NCBI RefSeq assembly: GCF_004799285.1
Contig: NZ_SSND01000003.1
Span: forward strand, 124,001 to 188,000
From: Aliigemmobacter aestuarii
GTDB lineage: Bacteria; Pseudomonadota; Alphaproteobacteria; Rhodobacterales; Rhodobacteraceae
Length of the DNA: 64,000 nucleotides
Direction of reading: 5' to 3'
Position numbers and translations under genes: made by a program. A model generated the notes under the pieces. The model was not told the DNA's origin. It searched no databases and saw only the letters and a program-made list of their open reading frames with translations. Shown piece by piece: positions 30,221 to 37,552 of the stretch (positions within the stretch are counted from its first letter, which is position 1; the number at the start of each line of letters is the position of its first letter).

Positions 30221-30874
30221 TCACGTGGCCGGACCTGTCTGCGGCGCCGGTCCCTCCTGCTGCGGGGTCAGGAGCTTGCGGAACAGCGTGTCCAGATAGA
30301 TGTCTGCCTCGGCGAAGGGGTCGTGGCCCGGCCCAAGGACAGCGCGCACCTGGACGTCGAAATCGGCGTAATGCTGGGTCAGCGCCCAGATCGAAAAGAT
30401 CAGGTGATAGGGATCGACCGGCGCGATGCGGCCATCATCGGCCCAATCCCGGATGACGGCGGCCTTTTCGTCCACCAGCGTCTTCAGTTCGCCGGTGATC
30501 GCTTCCATCATACGGGGGGCGCCCTGCAGGATCTCGTTGGCAAAGAGGCGGCTTTCGCGGGGAAAGTCGCGGCTCATCTCCAGCTTGCGATGCACATAGC
30601 CAAGGATTTCCCCGATCGGCTCGCCATCGGCGCGCAGGGCGCGCAGCGGGTCAAGCCAGGTGTCGAGCAGTTCCGACAGAAGCGCCTGATGGATCGCCTC
30701 TTTCGAGGCGAAATAATACAGAAGGTTGGGCTTCGACAGCCCCGCCACCTCGGCGATCTGGTCCAGCGTCGCCCCCCGGAAGCCGTGCTGCGAAAACACG
30801 TCAAGCGCGGCATCCAGAATGGTTTCGGAGTTCCGGATCTGGATTTTCGTGCGCGCGCGGGGCTTCTGGGGCAT
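30221..30874 (-). CDS. TetR-family regulator, RutR-like (copy 1)
   Basis: This 217-aa protein has an N-terminal helix-turn-helix (about 20-65: ILDAALDVFSQHGFRGATLDQIAEVAGLS, NLLYYFASKEAIH) and the C-terminal domain typical of RutR/YcdC (SRLFANEILQGAP, IAPVDPYHLIFSIWALTQHYADF). RutR controls pyrimidine catabolism and binds uracil or thymine. The start at 30874 (MPQKPRARTK) replaces a longer frame with a Cys-rich N-terminus. It stands between preTA and the hydrolase operon. A second RutR-like gene lies at 32738. Confidence 0.85.
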   Translation of the reverse strand: MPQKPRARTKIQIRNSETILDAALDVFSQHGFRGATLDQIAEVAGLSKPNLLYYFASKEAIHQALLSELLDTWLDPLRALRADGEPIGEILGYVHRKLEMSRDFPRESRLFANEILQGAPRMMEAITGELKTLVDEKAAVIRDWADDGRIAPVDPYHLIFSIWALTQHYADFDVQVRAVLGPGHDPFAEADIYLDTLFRKLLTPQQEGPAPQTGPAT

Positions 30875-30966
30875 CTGGACACCGTCATCTGGGCAAACAC
30901 ATACCCAAATGCCGCAAAATCCGGCGCACTGCAAACCTGTTCGGTTTCCCGGTCGGGTCCGTGACC

Positions 30967-31002
30967 CGTTATTCGCCCCGTTATTCGCCCTGTTATTCGA
31001 CA
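30967..31002. repeat. 12-bp tandem repeat, three copies
   Basis: CGTTATTCGCCC is repeated exactly at 30967-30978 and 30979-30990. A diverged third copy (TGTTATTCGACA, 30991-31002) contains the stop codon of the 28-aa ORF. It lies upstream of the RutR-like gene. Confidence 0.85.
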
Positions 31003-31079
31003 GCGAGGATCATCAGATAGGGTACGGCGGTGATCATCCCCAGAACGATGGCGAGAGAGCGGGTCAGGCCTTTGAACAT
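30993..31079 (-). CDS. Putative 28-aa single-pass membrane peptide
   Basis: The minus-strand ORF starts with ATG at 31079 and reads MFKGLTRSLAIVLGMITAV then PYLMILAVE. That is a short basic N-terminus followed by one hydrophobic helix (about residues 8-26). A clear Shine-Dalgarno GGAG lies 6 nt upstream (ACGGAGTGCTTGATG). It is shorter than usual gene-finder limits. Its function is unknown. It lies upstream of, and in the same direction as, the RutR-like regulator, separated by about 120 bases. Confidence 0.5.
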   Translation of the reverse strand: MFKGLTRSLAIVLGMITAVPYLMILAVE

Positions 31080-31148
31080 CAAGCACTCCGTCAATTGGCG
31101 TTTCGTGCAGATGATCTAGGGAGCGATCCGGTCCCGGCAAGGGCTGCC

Positions 31149-31180
31149 GGGCGCGTCCGGTACCGGTTTCGGACGCGCCC
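31149..31180 (-). terminator. Hairpin after the RTX gene
   Basis: GGGCGCGTCCG (31149-31159) and CGGACGCGCCC (31170-31180) form a perfect 11-bp stem about 15 bases beyond the RTX stop codon (minus strand). No T-run follows. Confidence 0.65.
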
Positions 31181-31195
31181 CGCTTCTTTCGCGGT

Positions 31196-32590
31196 TCAGA
31201 CGAGGATGATGTCGTCTGCCAGCCCCGCGAGGCTGCCGACGCGGGCCAGCGTCAGCGTGTTGCCGTCGCCGAAATCGAAGACGACGGATGTGCCCGCATC
31301 CTCGGCAAAGGCGCGGACGACCTGCTCTGCGGTCCGGTTGCCGAGGCCAAGCGCGCCGCGGTTCAGCACGATCTCGTCGTTCTGACGGGCGCTGAAATCG
31401 GTGATCCTGTCGGCCCCGCCGTTGTAGACGAAATCGTCCGCGCCAAATCCGCCGGTCAGCTTGTCGTTGCCCTTGCCACCGTCGATCCGGTCTTTTCCGT
31501 TGCCACCGTCGATCCGGTCTTTTCCGTTGCCGCCGAACAGCCGGTCGCTTCCGCTGCCACCGAACAGCACGTCGTTGCCCGACTGACCCTTCAGCCGGTC
31601 GTTCCCGGCAAGGCCGAATGCCCTGTCGTCGCGCCCGCCAAGGTTGACCCGGTCGCCCGCGGCACCGCCCAGATAGGTGTCGCGATGGTTGCCGAAGCTG
31701 CGCAAGCCGCTGCCGCTGTGCATGCCGAAGACCACATCCGACTGGCTGACGGAATAGCCGACCAGCCGCAGGAGCCCGTCGAAGAAGGCATCGCCGTTCA
31801 GGACCACGTCACGCCCGGCCTGCAAAAGCTGTGTCTCGGCGTTGCGGGCAAACCGTGCGAGGTTGGTTCCGCCAAGCAGCGTCTCCATCAGCTCGGTGGC
31901 CGTGTCCTGGAATTCCATCAGCGCGGCGGCATTGGTGGCGTTGGTCGCCACGCGGCCCGGATTGGCGATGCCCGCGCTGCGCAGGCCCGCCTCGATCGCC
32001 TCGAAATACATCGCGCCGATCAGGTTCGCGGCCCCGACCCAAAGCCCGGCAAGGCCGCCGCTGCCGCGGGCGTCAAAGCCATCGACCCCGTTTCCGGAAT
32101 AGCCGAGATAGGACCAGTTGCCATTCGCGTCGATGGTGAATTCCGGCGTCTCCCAGGTGAAGCCGCCGCCGCGCAGCGCCTCGGGCAGGCCGAAATCGGC
32201 AAAAGCGGGGATGTCATATTCGAAGGGCAGGGTATCGACGCCCAGACCCTCCAGCGCGTCGCGCAGCGTGGTCGAGGGCGGATAGCCCGAAAGCGCTGCG
32301 CGTGCGGTATCAAGCGCGTCCTCGATCAGCGAGAAGTTGCCATTGGCGAACTGCTGAAGCGCGGTCCGCGCCGGGCCGGGCGGGGTGCTGGACAGCGCAT
32401 TCTGCCAGACCGCCGCCGGGATCGTCCGCAGAAGCGGCGGGATGTCGTCGAGCAGGGCGCGGAACTGGCCCACTGTCAGGTTCAGCACGGCGTTCACCGT
32501 GGTTGGGCCGGTGTATCCCCCTGCCGTCAGAAGGGGGAGGAACGGGGCAAGGCTGTCGAGGCTCGAATCGAGCTGATCGTTCGTGGGCAA
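31196..32590 (-). CDS. RTX (hemolysin-type calcium-binding) protein with uncharacterised N-terminal domain
   Basis: This 464-aa protein has a C-terminal block of glycine/aspartate nonapeptides (about residues 313-385: GGSGSDRLFGGNGKDRI and repeats), which bind Ca2+ and mark type I secretion substrates. No Sec signal is present, as expected. The first ~300 residues match no family I recognise. One 9-residue repeat is duplicated exactly at the DNA level (31473-31499 and 31500-31526), a sign of recent expansion. TTG at 32590 with GAGGG 9 nt upstream is the likely start; an ATG-type frame to 32662 adds 24 odd residues. No secretion genes are nearby. Confidence 0.75.
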   Translation of the reverse strand: MPTNDQLDSSLDSLAPFLPLLTAGGYTGPTTVNAVLNLTVGQFRALLDDIPPLLRTIPAAVWQNALSSTPPGPARTALQQFANGNFSLIEDALDTARAALSGYPPSTTLRDALEGLGVDTLPFEYDIPAFADFGLPEALRGGGFTWETPEFTIDANGNWSYLGYSGNGVDGFDARGSGGLAGLWVGAANLIGAMYFEAIEAGLRSAGIANPGRVATNATNAAALMEFQDTATELMETLLGGTNLARFARNAETQLLQAGRDVVLNGDAFFDGLLRLVGYSVSQSDVVFGMHSGSGLRSFGNHRDTYLGGAAGDRVNLGGRDDRAFGLAGNDRLKGQSGNDVLFGGSGSDRLFGGNGKDRIDGGNGKDRIDGGKGNDKLTGGFGADDFVYNGGADRITDFSARQNDEIVLNRGALGLGNRTAEQVVRAFAEDAGTSVVFDFGDGNTLTLARVGSLAGLADDIILV

Positions 32591-32737
32591 GGCGAAAGTC
32601 CCTCTGCAAATACAAATATGGGTAGAAACACCGACACTTCGGCGACTGGTCACTGTCGGCACCCTGCCAAGACAAATCGATTCTGGCTATACTTTCGACT
32701 AGTTTTTTTCGCGGTCTTGCCCGATCCGTCGGGCGCG

Positions 32738-33370
32738 TCAGAGCGCCCCGATGCCGCGCAGGATGATCTGCTTGACGCTTTCCTTCGCGGCCTGCCACTG
32801 GCGATCGCTCAGCGCGCGGCCGCCGTTCAGCGTCTCGATCTGGTGGCCGAAATCGGCGTAGTGCTGGGTGGTCGCCCAGAGCATGTACAGCAGGTGGTTG
32901 GGATCGACCGGCGCCATTCGGCCCTCGTCGATCCAGCGCTGGATCAGCGCGGCGCGGCCCCGTGTCCAGTCGCGCAGCGTGGTTTCCAGATAGTCCTGGA
33001 TCACCGGCGCCCCGTGCATCACCTCGGAGGCCCAGACCTTGGAGCCGTCGGGGTGGCGGCGCGAGATTTCCATCTTGGCGTCGATATAGGCGCCGATCCC
33101 CTCGACCGGGCCGGGGGCATCGTCCATCGCGGCGGCTGCCTGAAGCCAGATCTCGAAGATGTCCTGCACCACGCGGCGATAAAGCGATTCCTTCGTCGGG
33201 AAATAGTAATGCAGGTTCGCCTTGGGCAGGCCCGCCATGTCGGCGATAAGCTGCATCGTCGCGCCGCCGAACCCGGCTTCGGCAAAGACTTTCTCGGCCG
33301 CCCGAAGAATGAGCGTTTCATTCTGCGCCCTGATCTCGTTTCGGCGGGTCGGGCGGGGCTGTTCGTTCAT
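32738..33370 (-). CDS. rutR: TetR-family regulator, RutR-like (copy 2)
   Basis: This 210-aa protein has a helix-turn-helix (about 15-60: LILRAAEKVFAEAGFGGATMQLIADMAGLP, NLHYYFPTKESLYRRV) and the RutR-type C-terminal domain (SKVWASEVMHGAPV, RMAPVDPNHLLYMLWATTQHYADFG). It is divergent from the beta-ureidopropionase/dihydropyrimidinase/ABC genes, and two palindromes matching the E. coli RutR box lie between them. It is therefore the likely local repressor. It is clearly paralogous to the protein at 30221-30874. Confidence 0.88.
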   Translation of the reverse strand: MNEQPRPTRRNEIRAQNETLILRAAEKVFAEAGFGGATMQLIADMAGLPKANLHYYFPTKESLYRRVVQDIFEIWLQAAAAMDDAPGPVEGIGAYIDAKMEISRRHPDGSKVWASEVMHGAPVIQDYLETTLRDWTRGRAALIQRWIDEGRMAPVDPNHLLYMLWATTQHYADFGHQIETLNGGRALSDRQWQAAKESVKQIILRGIGAL

Positions 33371-33395
33371 GGCCGGCCTCTGATCCAGATTTCCG

Positions 33396-33445
33396 TTGAC
33401 CGGATGGTCAGGTTGTGATGCGCTTCAACCTGACCATACGGTCAG
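33396..33445. promoter_or_regulatory. Double RutR-type operator
   Basis: TTGACC-GGAT-GGTCAG (33396-33411) and CTGACC-ATAC-GGTCAG (33430-33445) both match the E. coli RutR box TTGACCA-NN-TGGTCAA. Their inner half-sites also form a 10-bp inverted repeat GGTCAGGTTG/CAACCTGACC (33406-33415 and 33426-33435). The two boxes are centred 34 bp apart, about three helical turns. They lie in the divergent gap between rutR and the hydrolase operon. Confidence 0.75.
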
Positions 33446-33470
33446 GAAAAGATTCGCCGCAAGCCCGCAG

Positions 33471-33515
33471 ACAGACCGGAACCGGACAGACCGGAACCAG
33501 TCAGACCGAAACCAG
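33471..33515. repeat. 15-bp tandem repeat, three copies, in the operon leader
   Basis: ACAGACCGGAACCGG (33471-33485), ACAGACCGGAACCAG (33486-33500) and TCAGACCGAAACCAG (33501-33515) follow each other without gaps. They lie between the RutR boxes and the ribosome-binding site of the first gene. Confidence 0.85.
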
Positions 33516-33546
33516 ACGGGCGCGGCCGAACAGGGAGAGCAAGCTG

Positions 33547-34797
33547 ATGCCAGCACCCGGGGAAAACCTCCGTATCGATTCCGCGCGGCTGTGGGACAGC
33601 CTGATGGAGATGGCCCAGATCGGCCCCGGCATCGCGGGCGGCAACAATCGCCAGACCCTGACCGATGCCGACAGCGAGGGGCGCCACCTGTTTCGCCGCT
33701 GGTGCGAGGCCGCGGGCATGTCGATGGGCGTCGATACGATGGGCAACATGTTTGCAACGCGGGCCGGGCAGGACCCTGACGCGCTGCCGGTCTACATGGG
33801 CAGCCATCTGGATACCCAGCCCACGGGCGGCAAGTATGACGGGGTGCTGGGGGTTCTGGGCGCGCTGGAAGTGGTGCGCACGATGAACGACATGGGGGTC
33901 AGGACCCGCCACCCGATCGTGGTGACGAACTGGACGAACGAGGAGGGCACGCGTTTCGCGCCGGCCATGCTGGCGTCGGGCGTCTTCGCCGGGATGCACA
34001 CGCAGGACTTCGCCTATGACCGGCGCGATGCCGAGGGCAAACGCTTTGGCGACGAGCTGGCGCGGATCGGCTGGGTCGGGGATGAGCCGGTGGGCGCGCG
34101 CAGGATGCACGCCATGCTGGAGCTGCACATCGAACAGGGCCCGATCCTTGAAGCCGAGGGGCGCGAGATCGGCGTCGTCACCCACGGGCAGGGGCTGTGG
34201 TGGCTGCAGATCACGCTGACGGGGAAGGATGCGCATACCGGGTCCACGCCGATGCACATGCGGGTCAACGCAGGGCTTGGCATGGCGCGGATCACCGAAC
34301 GCGTGCACCAGATCGCGATGAGCCACCAGCCCAATGCCGTGGGTGCGGTGGGGCAGTGCAACGTCTATCCCAACAGCCGCAACGTGATCCCCGGCAAGGT
34401 GGTGTTCACGGTGGATATCCGCAGCCCCGAACAGGGCAAGCTGGACGCGATGCGCGCCGAGGTGGAACGCGCGGCCCATGCGGTGGCGCGCGAACTGGGC
34501 CTTGGCTGCGAGATCGAGCCGGTGGGCCATTTCGACCCGGTCACCTTCGACCCCGGTCTGGTGAAGGTGGTGCGCGGCGCGGCCGAACGGCTGGGCTACA
34601 GCCACATGGATATCGTCTCGGGTGCGGGGCATGATGCCTGCTGGATCAACCGCGTGGCGCCCACGGTGATGATCATGTGCCCCTGCGTGGATGGCCTGTC
34701 GCACAACGAGGCCGAGGAGATCAGCCCGGAATGGGCCGCGGCGGGGACGGATGTGCTGCTGCACGCCTGTCTTGAGGTGGCGGAGGTTGTGGGCTGA
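33547..34797 (+). CDS. Zn-dependent hydantoinase/carbamoylase family amidase (beta-ureidopropionase)
   Basis: This 416-aa M20-family di-zinc amidase probably hydrolyses N-carbamoyl-beta-alanine to beta-alanine, CO2 and ammonia, the last step of reductive uracil breakdown. Visible motifs are GSHLDTQPTGGKYDG, NEEGTRFAP, LELHIEQGP and SGAGHDA. ATG at 33547 (MPAPGENLRI) has GGGAGAG upstream; a longer frame from 33415 only translates the repeats. Relatives include N-carbamoyl-L-amino-acid hydrolases, so specificity rests on the context with dihydropyrimidinase. Confidence 0.88.
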   Translation: MPAPGENLRIDSARLWDSLMEMAQIGPGIAGGNNRQTLTDADSEGRHLFRRWCEAAGMSMGVDTMGNMFATRAGQDPDALPVYMGSHLDTQPTGGKYDGVLGVLGALEVVRTMNDMGVRTRHPIVVTNWTNEEGTRFAPAMLASGVFAGMHTQDFAYDRRDAEGKRFGDELARIGWVGDEPVGARRMHAMLELHIEQGPILEAEGREIGVVTHGQGLWWLQITLTGKDAHTGSTPMHMRVNAGLGMARITERVHQIAMSHQPNAVGAVGQCNVYPNSRNVIPGKVVFTVDIRSPEQGKLDAMRAEVERAAHAVARELGLGCEIEPVGHFDPVTFDPGLVKVVRGAAERLGYSHMDIVSGAGHDACWINRVAPTVMIMCPCVDGLSHNEAEEISPEWAAAGTDVLLHACLEVAEVVG

Positions 34798-34804
34798 GGC
34801 CGAA

Positions 34805-34847
34805 GGCCGGGGGCTCTGCCCCCGGACCCCCGGGATACTTGCAGACA
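34805..34847. repeat. Dispersed GC-rich intergenic repeat, copy 1
   Basis: CCGGGGGC-TCT-GCCCCCGG (34807-34825) forms a strong hairpin and is followed by ACCCCCGGGATACTTGCAG. The same arrangement (hairpin, then CCCCGGGGTATTTTGATC) recurs at 37481-37545 and, inverted, at 63646-63705. It fills the gap between the amidase and hydA. Confidence 0.7.
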
Positions 34848-34869
34848 GAAAATGGCAGGAGGGTTTGGG

Positions 34870-36324
34870 ATGGCATCGACGGTGATCAAGGGCGGGACGG
34901 TCGTCACGGCGGACCTGTCCCATGCGGCGGATGTGAAGATCGAGGGCGGTGTGATCACCGAGATCGGTCAGAACCTGAAGGGCGACAGGGTGCTGGACGC
35001 CACGGGGTGCTACATCATGCCCGGCGGGATCGACCCGCACACGCATCTGGAGATGCCCTTCATGGGCACCTATTCGGCGGATGATTTCGAAAGCGGCACG
35101 CGGGCGGCGCTGGCGGGGGGCACCACGATGGTGGTGGATTTCGTGCTGCCGGGGCAGGGCCAGGGGCTGATGGATGCGGCCCAGATGTGGCACAACAAGT
35201 CGGGCCGGGCGCATTGCGACTATTCCTATCACATGGCCGTCACCTGGTGGGGCGAGAAGGTGTGGGAGGACATGGCCGAAAGCGTGAAGGCGGGGATCAC
35301 GTCCTTCAAGCATTTCCTGGCCTACAAGGGCGCGCTGATGGTGAACGATGACGAATTGTTCGCCTCGTTCCGCCGGGTGGGCGACCTGGGCGGGCTGGCG
35401 ATGGTCCATGCCGAGAACGGCGACGTGGTGGCGGAACTGACCGCGAAGCTGCTGGCCGAGGGCAACCGGGGGCCGGAGGCGCATGCCTATTCGCGCCCGC
35501 CGCAGGTGGAGGGCGAGGCGACGAACCGCGCGATCATGATCGCCGACATGGCGGGCGTGCCGCTTTACGTGGTGCATGTGTCCTGCGAGGAGGCACATGA
35601 GGCGATCCGGCGCGCGCGTCAGGCGGGCAAGCGGGTCTGGGGGGAACCCCTGATCCAGCACCTGACGCTGGACGAATCCGAATATTTCCATCCCGACTGG
35701 GACCATGCCGCGCGGCGCGTGATGTCGCCGCCGTTCCGGTCGAAGGACCATCAGGCGAGCCTCTGGGCCGGCCTGCAATCGGGCAGCCTGTCGGTGGTGG
35801 CGACCGATCATTGCAGCTTTACCACGGAACAGAAGCGGTTCGGCATGGGGGATTTTTCGAAGATCCCCAATGGCACCGGCGGGCTGGAGGACCGGCTGCC
35901 GATGCTCTGGACGCATGGGGTGGGGACCGGGCGGCTGACGCCCAACGAATTCGTGGCCGTCACCTCGACCAACATCGCCAAGATCCTGAACCTCTACCCG
36001 AAGAAGGGCGCGGTTCTGGTGGGGGCGGATGCCGACCTGGTGGTCTGGGATCCGAAGGCGGAAAAGGTGATCACGGCCGGGACGCAGCAGTCGGCGATCG
36101 ACTACAACGTGTTCGAGGGGCACAAGGTGGCGGGCCTGCCGCGATTCACCCTGTCGCGCGGGCATGTTTCGGTGACCGAAGGCAAGGTCGACAGCCGCGA
36201 GGGGCATGGCCGTTTCGTCGGCCGCGAGGCGCGCCCGGCGGTCAACCGGGCGCTGAGCCAGTGGAAGGAACTGACCGCACCGCGCCCGGTGACGCGGACG
36301 GGCGTTCCGGCGACGGGGGTGTGA
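34870..36324 (+). CDS. hydA: Dihydropyrimidinase
   Basis: This 484-aa amidohydrolase opens dihydrouracil/dihydrothymine to N-carbamoyl-beta-amino acids, the middle step of the pathway. Zinc-binding His57 and His59 are in PHTHLEMPF; the strand SFKHFLAYKG (146-155) carries the metal-bridging carboxylated lysine. Further metal residues lie in MVHAENG, YVVHVS and VATDHCSF. Length equals the family norm. AGGAGGG precedes the ATG. It is the second gene of the amidase-hydA-ABC cluster. Confidence 0.95.
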   Translation: MASTVIKGGTVVTADLSHAADVKIEGGVITEIGQNLKGDRVLDATGCYIMPGGIDPHTHLEMPFMGTYSADDFESGTRAALAGGTTMVVDFVLPGQGQGLMDAAQMWHNKSGRAHCDYSYHMAVTWWGEKVWEDMAESVKAGITSFKHFLAYKGALMVNDDELFASFRRVGDLGGLAMVHAENGDVVAELTAKLLAEGNRGPEAHAYSRPPQVEGEATNRAIMIADMAGVPLYVVHVSCEEAHEAIRRARQAGKRVWGEPLIQHLTLDESEYFHPDWDHAARRVMSPPFRSKDHQASLWAGLQSGSLSVVATDHCSFTTEQKRFGMGDFSKIPNGTGGLEDRLPMLWTHGVGTGRLTPNEFVAVTSTNIAKILNLYPKKGAVLVGADADLVVWDPKAEKVITAGTQQSAIDYNVFEGHKVAGLPRFTLSRGHVSVTEGKVDSREGHGRFVGREARPAVNRALSQWKELTAPRPVTRTGVPATGV

Positions 36325-36327
36325 ATG

Positions 36328-36456
36328 TCAGGGTTCGCCCTGTTCGGCTTCCTCGTCATCGGCCGCGGTCTGGCCGGAGTAGATCACGGGCGCTTCGAAG
36401 AAATGCTCGTCGGCAAGGTCTTCGGGGGTCGGGGCGTAGGCGAGGGTCGTCTGCAT
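36328..36456 (-). CDS. Putative 42-aa acidic peptide
   Basis: The minus-strand ORF starts at ATG 36456 (MQTTLAYAPTPEDLADEHFF) and ends 3 bases from the hydA stop. GGAAGG lies 6-7 nt upstream of the ATG. The product is acidic, has no membrane helix and ends in a Glu/Asp-rich tail. I do not recognise a family. Its position opposite to and inside the hydA-ABC cluster is unusual. Confidence 0.5.
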   Translation of the reverse strand: MQTTLAYAPTPEDLADEHFFEAPVIYSGQTAADDEEAEQGEP

Positions 36457-36467
36457 GGCGGTCCTTC

Positions 36468-36512
36468 CTTTACGTCTCGGGCCTTTACGTCTTGGGTCTT
36501 TGTGTCTCTGAT
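36468..36512. repeat. 15-bp degenerate tandem repeat, three copies
   Basis: CTTTACGTCTCGGGC, CTTTACGTCTTGGGT and CTTTGTGTCTCTGAT run head to tail from 36468 to 36512. They lie directly upstream of the 42-aa ORF and of the ABC ATPase gene on the other strand. Confidence 0.75.
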
Positions 36513-36595
36513 CGGGCAGATGGGAACGGTCGGAGTTGGCCGCAAGTCGAACAGATCGGGGCAACGGAATTGTGAAGGATGGCGAGCGTGAAGGG

Positions 36596-37405
36596 ATGGA
36601 AACCGTGACCGAGAGGGACAGCCCGCCCATGCCGGTGATCGAGGCGCGCGGCCTGAACCTGACGTTCAGTACGGCGGATGGGCCGGTGCATGCGCTGAAG
36701 GACGTGGACCTTGTGATCGGCAAGGGCGATTTCGTCAGCTTCATCGGCCCCTCGGGCTGTGGCAAGACGACCTTCCTGCGCTGCATCGCGGCACTGGAAC
36801 AGCCGACCGGCGGCAGCCTCACGGTGAACGGCATGTCGCCCGAGGCGGCCCGGCAGGCGCGGGCCTATGGCTATGTCTTTCAGGCGGCGGGGCTATACCC
36901 ATGGCGCACGATTGCCGGGAACATCCGCCTGCCGCTGGAGATCATGGGCTTTGCCCGCGCCGAACAGGACGCGCGGATCGACCGGGTGCTGAAGCTGGTC
37001 GATCTGGACGGGTTCGGCAAGAAGTTCCCCTGGCAGTTGTCGGGGGGGATGCAGCAGCGTGCGAGCATCGCCCGCGCGCTGGCCTTCGATGCGGAAATCC
37101 TTCTGATGGACGAACCCTTCGGCGCGCTGGACGAGATCGTGCGCGACCGGTTGAACGAGGAACTCCTGAAGCTCTGGGACCAGACCGGCAAGACGATCGG
37201 CTTTGTCACCCATTCGATCCCCGAGGCGGTCTATCTTTCGACCAAGATCGTGGTGATGTCGCCCCGTCCGGGCCGGATCACCGATGTGATCGAAAGCACG
37301 CTGCCGCGCAAGCGCCCGCTGGACATCCGCGATTCAGCCGAGTTCCTGGCCATCGCCCACAGAGTGCGCGAGGGGCTGAGGGCGGGGCATGCCTATGATG
37401 AATGA
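36596..37405 (+). CDS. ABC transporter ATP-binding protein (nitrate/taurine/THI5-type)
   Basis: This 269-aa ATPase energises the importer formed by the next three genes. Walker A is GPSGCGKT (51-58), the Q-loop is YVFQAAGLYPW, the signature LSGGMQQR and Walker B LLMDEPFGALD. The family is that of SsuB/TauB/NrtD. The start is uncertain: ATG 36596 is used, with GTG 36605 as alternative. The pathway context points to uptake of a pyrimidine or pathway intermediate. Confidence 0.9.
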   Translation: METVTERDSPPMPVIEARGLNLTFSTADGPVHALKDVDLVIGKGDFVSFIGPSGCGKTTFLRCIAALEQPTGGSLTVNGMSPEAARQARAYGYVFQAAGLYPWRTIAGNIRLPLEIMGFARAEQDARIDRVLKLVDLDGFGKKFPWQLSGGMQQRASIARALAFDAEILLMDEPFGALDEIVRDRLNEELLKLWDQTGKTIGFVTHSIPEAVYLSTKIVVMSPRPGRITDVIESTLPRKRPLDIRDSAEFLAIAHRVREGLRAGHAYDE

Positions 37406-37424
37406 GGTCCGGGTCGAGGGAAGG

Positions 37425-37545
37425 GGGGGTGCTGCCCGTTGCCTTTGTCGTGGGGGCGCTGCCCGTTGCTTTTGTAATGGGGGCGCTGCCCCCCGTGGCC
37501 CTGCCGGGCCACGCCCCCCGGGGTATTTTGATCAGGTTGAAGGGG
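37425..37545. repeat. 27-bp tandem repeat fused to the dispersed GC-rich repeat, copy 2
   Basis: A 27-bp unit beginning GGGGGTGCTGCCCGTTGC occurs at 37425-37451 and 37452-37478. A third, truncated unit starts at 37479 and passes into the dispersed repeat: GGGGGCGCTGCCCCCC, a GTGGCCC/GGGCCAC stem, then CCCCCCGGGGTATTTTGATC. It fills the gap between the ABC ATPase and the first permease gene. Confidence 0.8.
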
Positions 37546-37552
37546 GGCGGGG

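Noticed and set aside
33442-36207. A 921-codon minus-strand frame opposite the amidase and hydA
   Set aside because: Antisense shadow; both plus-strand genes have complete motif sets and ribosome-binding sites.
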